20,702 nucleotides of DNA from an uncultured Ruminococcus sp. Its GTDB lineage: Bacteria > Bacillota > Clostridia > Lachnospirales > Lachnospiraceae. Both the position numbers and the translations under genes were made by a program. The DNA is taken from assembly GCA_900544395.1 (NCBI GenBank), contig UQVC01000040.1, positions 1 through 20,702 on the forward strand, read 5' to 3'. The stretch's first letter is position 1. Each line of letters starts with the position of its first letter. Of this stretch, positions 15,302-20,702 are shown in pieces. The notes beneath the pieces are model-generated. The model was given only the letters and a program-made list of their open reading frames with translations. It was not told where the DNA came from and searched no databases.

Positions 15302-15330
15302 TTTACTTTTACGATTTAAAATGCTAAAAT
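15302..15330 (+). promoter_or_regulatory. Promoter of tyrA-aroA
   Basis: TTTACT (15302-15307), 17 bases, TAAAAT (15325-15330) on the plus strand, divergent from the EF-G-like promoter. Elements are imperfect but correctly spaced and about 80 bases before tyrA. Confidence 0.5.
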
Positions 15331-15354
15331 ATCTTATATATGCTTCTTGGGATT

Positions 15355-15384
15355 GGCTGAACGGATGGCAGCTTCCCATCAGCC
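15355..15384 (+). other. Leader hairpin before tyrA
   Basis: GGCT/AGCC and GATGG/CCATC form a stacked stem interrupted by a five-base bulge, ending about 10 bases before the AGAAAGGA binding site. No T-box element, leader peptide with Tyr/Phe codons or terminator is visible, so any regulatory role is speculative. Confidence 0.3.
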
Positions 15385-15409
15385 AGTTTATCAGAAAGGA
15401 TATGACACT

Positions 15410-16516
15410 ATGCAGACAAATACACGCACAACCATTGGGTTTATCGGGCTCGGATTGATCGGAGGTTCCATCGCCAAAGCAATCCGTCAATATTATCCGG
15501 ACTATCAGATCCTGGCTTTTGATAAAAATAAAGAAACGCTGGCTCTGGCGCTGCAGGATGGGAGTATTGATCTTTCATGCTCTGCCATTGACGCACACTT
15601 TTCGCACTGTTCCTATATTTTTCTCTGTGCACCGATTTCTTATAATAATGCCTACCTGTCTCAATTAAAAGATGTAATCTCTCCAGACTGTATCCTGACT
15701 GATGTAGGCAGCGTAAAGACCGCGATCCATGAAGAGATCACCCGACTTGGCATGGACGAGAATTTTATTGGCGGGCATCCTATGGCAGGTTCGGAAAAAA
15801 GCGGCTTTGTCAACGCAAAAGCACATCTGATCGAAAATGCCTACTACATTCTCACGCCGTCTGAAAATGTTTCAGAAGAGAAATTAAACAATTATCGAAA
15901 ATTTGTAGCGTCCTTAAAAGCACTTCCGATCGTACTAGATTACCGTCTGCACGACAAAGTAACAGGAACGATCAGTCATCTGCCCCATATCATCGCTTCC
16001 TGTCTGGTCAATTTTGTCAGAAATACCGACACAAGCGAAGAACTGATGAAACTGCTCGCAGCCGGAGGGTTTAAGGATATTACCAGAATTGCCTCATCGT
16101 CTCCGATCATGTGGCAGCAGATTTGTTTAAAAAATAAAGAGAACATTTCCCAGATCCTGGATGCTTATATTGACGAGCTGACACTTGCAAAGTCTGCCAT
16201 TGATGCAGGAAACGAGCGAGAATTATTTTCTTTTTTTGAGACTTCCAAGGACTACCGGGATTCCATGCCGGATCACTCCGCAGGGCCGATCAAAAAGACC
16301 TTTGCCCTGTACTGTGATATCATTGATGAAGCCGGAGGGATCGCAACCATTGCCACAATCCTTGCCAGCAACAATATCAGCATCAAAAACATTGGGATCA
16401 TTCACAACCGGGAATTTGAAGAAGGGGTACTGCGGATTGAATTCTATGAGGAATCGGCTTCTGTAAAAGCAGCTGCCCTTCTGCAGAAATACCGTTATAT
16501 TGTATATGAAGTTTAA
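15410..16516 (+). CDS. tyrA: Prephenate dehydrogenase with ACT domain
   Basis: This 368-residue enzyme converts prephenate to 4-hydroxyphenylpyruvate with NAD(P)+ on the tyrosine branch. The Rossmann motif GLGLIGGS is at 13-20. The substrate-site block GGHPMAGSEKSG (121-132) and the catalytic-region His in GTISHLPH (186-193) are intact. An ACT domain begins near residue 295 (GGIATIATILASNNISIKNIG), so feedback by tyrosine is likely. No chorismate mutase domain is fused. The start at 15410 follows AAAGGA; the frame extends to 15347 but that part overlaps the leader hairpin. It is followed after 12 bases by aroA in one operon. Confidence 0.96.
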   Translation: MQTNTRTTIGFIGLGLIGGSIAKAIRQYYPDYQILAFDKNKETLALALQDGSIDLSCSAIDAHFSHCSYIFLCAPISYNNAYLSQLKDVISPDCILTDVGSVKTAIHEEITRLGMDENFIGGHPMAGSEKSGFVNAKAHLIENAYYILTPSENVSEEKLNNYRKFVASLKALPIVLDYRLHDKVTGTISHLPHIIASCLVNFVRNTDTSEELMKLLAAGGFKDITRIASSSPIMWQQICLKNKENISQILDAYIDELTLAKSAIDAGNERELFSFFETSKDYRDSMPDHSAGPIKKTFALYCDIIDEAGGIATIATILASNNISIKNIGIIHNREFEEGVLRIEFYEESASVKAAALLQKYRYIVYEV

Positions 16517-16528
16517 AGAAAGGAACTT

Positions 16529-17827
16529 ATGATTATGGAATTGACAAGCATTACAGGATTAAAAGGAGAAGTTTGCATCCCCGGGGATAAATCTATCTCA
16601 CACCGGAGTGTGATGTTCGGAGCTATTGCTCATGGAATCACCGAGATCCATCATTTTCTGATGGGTGCAGACTGCCTGGCTACGATTGATTGTTTCCGGA
16701 AAATGGGGATTGAGATCCACATCCAAAAAGACCGGGTTCTGGTACACGGAAAAGGACTCCATGGGCTGAGTGCTCCGTCAGAAATCCTGCAGGTCAAGAA
16801 CAGCGGGACTACCACTCGACTGATTTCCGGTATTCTGGCCGGACAGCCATTTGCTTCTTCTCTTTCCGGAGACGACTCTCTGAACTCCCGCCCCATGAAA
16901 CGGATCATGGAGCCTCTGACTCAGATGGGAGCACACATTTCCAGCCTTTTGGACAATGACTGTGCACCTTTGAAAATCGAACCGGGAGCTCTTCATGGAA
17001 TCCACTATACATCACCGGTTGCTTCTGCCCAAGTAAAATCCTGTCTCCTGCTTGCAGGCCTTTATGCAGACGGAGAGACCTCTGTCACAGAACCGATCCT
17101 CTCCCGAAACCACACCGAACTGATGCTGAGGGAATTTGGGGCAGATATCCGTACTGTTCACGAACTGGCCGGTTCTCAGGCAACGGCAGTGATCCGACCT
17201 TGTCAGGAACTATATGGACAAAAGATCACGGTACCAGGGGATATCTCTTCCGCTGCTTACTTTATCGCAGCCGGACTGTTGGTTCCGGATTCAGAAATCC
17301 TGATCAAAAATGTGGGGATCAACCCGACTCGCGCAGGATTTTTAAAGGTATGCGAAGATATGGGAGGAACTATCACCTTGTTAAATGAACGGACAGAAGC
17401 CGGAGAAAAGATGGCTGATATTCTGGTAAAAAGCAGTCAGCTGCATGGCATTTCCATTTATGGAGATATTATCCCGACACTGATCGATGAAATTCCGATC
17501 ATTGCTGTGATGGCAGCCTGTGCAGAAGGCACTACCATCATCCGGGATGCCGGTGAACTTCGGGTCAAAGAAACCGACCGGATTGAGACTGTCACAGATA
17601 ATCTGCTGGCTATGGGATGCAGTGTGCTGCCAACAGAAGACGGTATGGTGATCAAAGGCGGAGTTCCACTGAAAGGTGCTACCATCCATACCCTTCTCGA
17701 TCATCGGATCGCCATGGCATTTAGTATTGCTGCTCTGGTGGCCGAAGGCAAGACCAAGATTTTAGACAGTCATTGTATCGATGTCTCCTACCCGGGATTT
17801 TATGACACATTCGAACAGCTTTTATAA
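16529..17827 (+). CDS. aroA: 3-phosphoshikimate 1-carboxyvinyltransferase (EPSP synthase)
   Basis: This 432-residue cytosolic enzyme joins shikimate-3-phosphate and PEP in the sixth step of the shikimate pathway. Conserved blocks are PGDKSISHRS (18-27), NSGTTTRL (91-98), SLNSRPMKR (117-125), the catalytic-Asp region PTLIDEIP and RVKETDRIE in the C-terminal lobe. Length is normal for the Gram-positive type. Two start codons are possible: ATG at 16529, close behind AGGA, and ATG at 16535, which gives more usual spacing and the common N-terminus MELT; the longer form is given. It shares the tyrA transcript, so only two of the pathway's genes are clustered here. Confidence 0.96.
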   Translation: MIMELTSITGLKGEVCIPGDKSISHRSVMFGAIAHGITEIHHFLMGADCLATIDCFRKMGIEIHIQKDRVLVHGKGLHGLSAPSEILQVKNSGTTTRLISGILAGQPFASSLSGDDSLNSRPMKRIMEPLTQMGAHISSLLDNDCAPLKIEPGALHGIHYTSPVASAQVKSCLLLAGLYADGETSVTEPILSRNHTELMLREFGADIRTVHELAGSQATAVIRPCQELYGQKITVPGDISSAAYFIAAGLLVPDSEILIKNVGINPTRAGFLKVCEDMGGTITLLNERTEAGEKMADILVKSSQLHGISIYGDIIPTLIDEIPIIAVMAACAEGTTIIRDAGELRVKETDRIETVTDNLLAMGCSVLPTEDGMVIKGGVPLKGATIHTLLDHRIAMAFSIAALVAEGKTKILDSHCIDVSYPGFYDTFEQLL

Positions 17828-17833
17828 AAACTG

Positions 17834-17866
17834 CAGGGCACTTCATCCAACCGACGAAGTGCCCTG
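17834..17866. terminator. Bidirectional terminator between aroA and gntR
   Basis: CAGGGCACTTC (17834-17844) and GAAGTGCCCTG (17856-17866) are perfect 11-bp arms. The minus side continues into CAGTTTTTATAA, a better T-run than the plus side (TCTATTT). It can end both convergent units. Confidence 0.88.
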
Positions 17867-17877
17867 TCTATTTCATA

Positions 17878-18645
17878 CTAATATTGAATTGTTTTCTGAC
17901 GGATTAGATTAAACTTGATGATCCCGGTGTTAAAATACTCATTTGCATACACCAATGGTTTATCTTTCTCACTGTAGTTAAGTGTCTTTAAATACAAATA
18001 TGGCTTAGATCCCATGTCTTTTACCGAAACATATTTTTTCAGTCCCAAAATCTCTGACGGATTCACCGTATCAATCTCGACCTTATCCCACTGCGCCTTT
18101 TCTCCGGACAGTTCATAAATGTATTTGTAAATTGAATCTTCGTACTTTGCAAACATCTCAAAATCCTCTTCTCCGCCGATCAGGTTCATTCCAAAATAAT
18201 CCCGGCAAAAAGCACAGATTTTATCATCTGCCAAAAATAACTTTTCTGCCACTACAAGCTGTTCATCCGGCTTCATCTGCAAAATCGAACAGATTTCTTC
18301 CTCCCGTCTGACCTTTTGAATATTCAAAAGCTTTACCGAGGGACTGTAACCGCTCTTTTTGATCATCTGTGTCAACTCCATGCAGGGGCTGAATGTCACC
18401 TTGATATTCAGGGAATCTACGTTTACAAATGTTCCCCTCCCCTGTCTGCGGAAAATGATGCCCTCTGCTGCCAGATCATTCAACGCCTGACGGATCGTGA
18501 TCCGGCTTACGCCCAGCATTTCTGCAAGCGCTTCTTCCCGTGGGAGCTTATTATCTGCTTTTAGATCCATCTCTTCTATATATTGGAGAATTGCCTCCTT
18601 TGCCTGATCCGACAAAGATCGTACCCTTAATTTCTGCGTATTCAA
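17878..18645 (-). CDS. GntR-family (HutC/UTRA) transcriptional regulator
   Basis: A 255-residue repressor-type protein. The winged helix is at about 10-75, with LPREEALAEMLGVSRITIRQ typical of GntR recognition helices and GRGTFV closing the wing. A UTRA ligand-binding domain of the HutC subfamily follows (about 85-245). The start codon is TTG at 18645, placed six bases behind AGAGGA; no ATG fits. It lies 60 bases downstream of the purine permease with its own promoter. By position it probably controls the deaminase-permease genes in response to a purine-related ligand, though HutC-type regulators more often bind amino acids or sugars, so the ligand is open. Confidence 0.92.
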   Translation of the reverse strand: MNTQKLRVRSLSDQAKEAILQYIEEMDLKADNKLPREEALAEMLGVSRITIRQALNDLAAEGIIFRRQGRGTFVNVDSLNIKVTFSPCMELTQMIKKSGYSPSVKLLNIQKVRREEEICSILQMKPDEQLVVAEKLFLADDKICAFCRDYFGMNLIGGEEDFEMFAKYEDSIYKYIYELSGEKAQWDKVEIDTVNPSEILGLKKYVSVKDMGSKPYLYLKTLNYSEKDKPLVYANEYFNTGIIKFNLIRQKTIQY

Positions 18646-18680
18646 AGTGATTCCTCTCTTTCATCTGTAACCTATGTATG

Positions 18681-18709
18681 ATGATAGAAGAATCCCTTTT
18701 CTTTGTCAA
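18681..18709 (-). promoter_or_regulatory. Internal promoter of the gntR gene
   Basis: Perfect TTGACA (18704-18709), 17 bases, TATCAT (18681-18686) on the minus strand. The -35 overlaps the permease stop codon. This lets the regulator be made even when the upstream purine genes are repressed. Confidence 0.75.
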
Positions 18710-20001
18710 GAAAAAGCTTTTTTCCCGTTTAAGATCAGATTCAGTACAATGGCGCTGATGCTGACCATAAACAGCCCGTTGCTTAACACCATCTGCAGGG
18801 TACCCGGAACATTTCCAAATACATCAGATGCAAACGCCGCGCCTACTCCGATGGCAATACTTGTACCCACGATTTTAAAATTATTATCTTTTGAAAAATC
18901 CAGTTTTGACAAAATGGAAATTCCGGAAGATGTGATCACTCCAAACAGCGCCAATGTAGCGCCTCCCAGCACACATTTCGGAACCGCCGTAAAAATGGCT
19001 GATACTTTCGGGAAAATTCCCGCCAGGATGATCATAATCCCGGCTGCCACGACTACAAAACGGCTTTTTACCTTTGTCAGCCCGATCAGACTGACATTCT
19101 CATTGAACATGGTAGATGGAACAGAGTTGAAAACTCCGGTCACCATCTGCGCTGCCGCCTGGCCGCGGATGCCCCGTTCTTTCGTCTTGTTGTCCGTCTG
19201 AATCCCCACAATTTCATCCATCACCGAAAAGACACCGATGCACTGAATCATGTTAATGATACAAAAAATACTCATAATAAAGATCGGCCATACTTTAAAT
19301 TCCGGCATTCCATAATAAAACGGCTGTACCGGCTGAAAAACTTCCGCCTGGGAAATCGAAGAAAAATCCACCATGTGAAAGAAGCAGCCAGCCACTGTTC
19401 CTGCTGCAATTCCGAGTAACAGGGACATACTCTTCCAAATACCCTTTGCATATTTTTCCACCAAAATAATAAAGATCAATACAGCCATCCCAAGCAGCAG
19501 ATTGTCTATGGAACCCAAATTTTCACTGCCTTCTCCGCCTGCCAGATCGCGAAGCGCAGTGGGAGCGAGGGTAATTCCGATCAGTGTCACAAACGTTCCC
19601 ACCACAACCTGCGGAAACAGCTTTAAAATCTGATCCATAAAAAAGGACAACAGAAAGATCACAGCTCCAGATGCGATGATCGCACCAAACAGCGTCGGCA
19701 TCCCATATTCTTTTCCAATGAGAATCATGGGACTTAACGGTGCAAACGAAGATCCCAGAATGATCGGGTATCTGGAACCGGCCAGTTTTCCGATTCCCAG
19801 CACCTGGATCAAAATCGCAATTCCGCTGGTAAAGAAATTCGCCGCCACCAAAAATGCTGTCTCCTTTTCTCCAAGCTCCAGAGAACCTGCCAAAATCAAA
19901 GGAACGGCGATCGTTCCCGGACACATCGTGAGCACATGCTGAAATCCGATCAGAAGTGTCCTTCCCCATCCTACTTTTTCATCAAAACATTCCGTTTTCA
20001 T
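18706..20001 (-). CDS. NCS2-family purine (xanthine/uric acid-type) permease
   Basis: A 431-residue membrane transporter of the nucleobase:cation symporter-2 family. QHVLTMCPGT in the first helix (21-30) carries the Gln-His pair of the family. The signature near residues 300-320, STMFNENVSLIGLTKVKSR, resembles the xanthine/urate branch (PbuX, UacT) rather than the uracil carrier UraA. About 12 to 14 hydrophobic spans are visible. The start at 20001 lies six bases after AGGAG; a longer frame to 20031 would overlap the deaminase gene. It follows the deaminase by 20 bases in one operon, suggesting import of guanine or xanthine for salvage. Confidence 0.93.
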   Translation of the reverse strand: MKTECFDEKVGWGRTLLIGFQHVLTMCPGTIAVPLILAGSLELGEKETAFLVAANFFTSGIAILIQVLGIGKLAGSRYPIILGSSFAPLSPMILIGKEYGMPTLFGAIIASGAVIFLLSFFMDQILKLFPQVVVGTFVTLIGITLAPTALRDLAGGEGSENLGSIDNLLLGMAVLIFIILVEKYAKGIWKSMSLLLGIAAGTVAGCFFHMVDFSSISQAEVFQPVQPFYYGMPEFKVWPIFIMSIFCIINMIQCIGVFSVMDEIVGIQTDNKTKERGIRGQAAAQMVTGVFNSVPSTMFNENVSLIGLTKVKSRFVVVAAGIMIILAGIFPKVSAIFTAVPKCVLGGATLALFGVITSSGISILSKLDFSKDNNFKIVGTSIAIGVGAAFASDVFGNVPGTLQMVLSNGLFMVSISAIVLNLILNGKKAFS

Positions 20002-20021
20002 ATTCTGCTCCTGACTGCAAA

Positions 20022-20501
20022 TTAATCCCAATATCCTTCATGCACCTTTGCTGCTTCTACCTCTACCGCTTCTACAGGGCCGACAACCTCAATTGCTTTC
20101 TGTCCTCTTGCAAATACGTCCCTGCACGGAAGATCAAACGTCGGATTCTGTTCATTGCTTCCTGTCAGTTCCAGAAGTCTTCTCTCTGTCATTCCATATA
20201 CCACTCTTCCGATGTTTGCCCAGTAGATTGCACCGGCACACATTGCACAAGGCTCTGCTGTGGTATATAAAGTACAGTCCCACAGAAATTCCCTGGAATA
20301 TTCATGGGAAGCTCTTGCTGCCAGTGTTGCCTCCGCATGTCCTGTGCAGATTTTTTCTGTGATCTCGATATTTCCCTGCTCCATGATGATCTCACCGTCT
20401 TTGTTGACCAAAAGAGCTCCAAACGGAGTATTTCCTGCTTCTCTTGCTTCTTTTGAAATTTCAATCGCTCTTCTCAAATAAAATTCGTGACTCTGGTACA
20501 T
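20022..20501 (-). CDS. Guanine deaminase-like nucleoside/nucleobase deaminase
   Basis: A 159-residue zinc-dependent enzyme with the cytidine-deaminase fold. The zinc and proton-shuttle motifs HAE (55-57) and PCAMC (84-88) are intact, so it should be active. Size and soluble character match GuaD/TadA-type deaminases. It is not TadA by context, and the C-terminal AKVHEGYWD replaces the basic tail expected for tRNA binding. Coupling with a purine permease and a regulator favours guanine to xanthine conversion; cytosine or adenine derivatives cannot be excluded. AAAGGAGAG supports the ATG at 20501. It is the first gene of the purine unit. Confidence 0.88.
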   Translation of the reverse strand: MYQSHEFYLRRAIEISKEAREAGNTPFGALLVNKDGEIIMEQGNIEITEKICTGHAEATLAARASHEYSREFLWDCTLYTTAEPCAMCAGAIYWANIGRVVYGMTERRLLELTGSNEQNPTFDLPCRDVFARGQKAIEVVGPVEAVEVEAAKVHEGYWD

Positions 20502-20529
20502 GTTCTTTCTCTCCTTTTTAAAGTATTAT

Positions 20530-20543
20530 GTAATAGGTATTAC
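20530..20543. promoter_or_regulatory. Candidate GntR operator in the purine operon leader
   Basis: GTAATA-GG-TATTAC has perfect 6-bp arms and a 2-base centre, about 8-21 bases into the predicted transcript of the deaminase gene. Size and symmetry suit a GntR dimer, and the regulator is encoded by the same cluster. A shorter nested palindrome, GGTATTACC, overlaps it. Confidence 0.6.
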
Positions 20544-20557
20544 CTTTTGTTATTTTC

Positions 20558-20586
20558 AATATAACACACATCAGTTTATTTGTAAA
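20558..20586 (-). promoter_or_regulatory. Promoter of the purine-salvage operon
   Basis: TTTACA (20581-20586), 17 bases, TATATT (20558-20563) on the minus strand. Both elements match consensus at five and four or five positions respectively. Confidence 0.65.
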
Positions 20587-20596
20587 GAACCAGTTC

Positions 20597-20626
20597 AAAA
20601 AACAGCCGGATTTTACCCGACTGTTT
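20597..20626 (-). terminator. Intrinsic terminator of a gene lying off the right edge
   Basis: On the minus strand AAAACAG-T-CGG, a 7-base loop, CCG-G-CTGTTTTTT form a stem with one mismatch and a run of six T. It lies only 20 bases inside the IS junction and so belonged to whatever gene preceded it; that gene is now separated from it by the repeat. Confidence 0.75.
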
Positions 20627-20645
20627 TCTCTTTAATCCAACTATT

Positions 20646-20702
20646 TAGTGTCTGCTGAGCAAACTGAAAACACTTGATTTTACTGACTTTTGCCCCATTT
20701 TC
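20646..20702. repeat. 57-bp inverted terminal repeat, right copy (probable IS end)
   Basis: Exact reverse complement of 1-57. Read on the minus strand it has the same frame ending K-W-G-K-S-Q-stop, then about 34 bases up to the junction at 20646. Bases inside the junction differ between the two copies, so the boundary of the repeated element is precisely defined. Confidence 0.55.

Noticed and set aside
20022..20501. tRNA adenosine deaminase TadA
   Set aside because: Operon with a purine permease and regulator, and a C-terminus without the basic tail, favour a small-molecule deaminase.
1..20702. Composite transposon carrying the whole interior
   Set aside because: The interior is mainly housekeeping genes with independent promoters; IS copies at contig edges explain the repeats more simply. 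No target duplication can be read.

Overview
The window looks like a piece of a Firmicutes chromosome, most likely a gut Lachnospiraceae (Mediterraneibacter/Ruminococcus-like). That placement is an inference from protein style, a T-box leuS, a DUF3793-flavodoxin pair and moderate-to-low G+C; no rRNA or tRNA gene is present to settle it. Most of it is ordinary core metabolism with unusually legible regulation. The left 3.2 kb is visibly more A+T-rich and looks acquired.

Layout. 1-57 and 20646-20702 are perfect inverted copies of one 57-bp sequence, probably the outer end of an insertion sequence where the assembly breaks. 58-216 is a structured scrap of foreign-looking DNA. 217-3188 (minus) is a BcgI-like type IIB restriction-modification operon: a fused nuclease-methyltransferase and a two-TRD specificity subunit with ten consecutive G/C pairs exactly between the two TRDs, a candidate phase-variation switch. 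3465-6218 (minus) is leuS with a complete T-box leader. 6230-7805 (minus) is an alanine/glycine:Na+ symporter under a glycine riboswitch. 7831-10500 (minus) is a metal block: mntP (Mn efflux) with its own promoter, a ZIP metal importer, and a flavodoxin/DUF3793 pair behind a Fur-like box.

Centre and right. A plus-strand orphan P-loop protein (10658-11080) converges on a large unrecognised membrane protein (11145-12815, minus), sharing a bidirectional terminator. An EF-G-like GTPase with a non-canonical G4 motif follows (13088-15166, minus). Divergent from it are tyrA and aroA (15410-17827, plus), adjacent genes for the aromatic amino acid branch. They converge on a purine-salvage unit on the minus strand: a guanine deaminase-like enzyme, an NCS2 purine permease and a GntR/HutC regulator, with a 14-bp palindrome just inside the transcript start that suits the regulator.

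The strongest candidate for something under-described is the poly-G tract in the type IIB specificity gene: slippage either way would cut the protein to one TRD, so the system could switch between a two-part recognition site and a half-subunit form. The rest is mostly known families, with some good regulatory detail and two genes I cannot assign.
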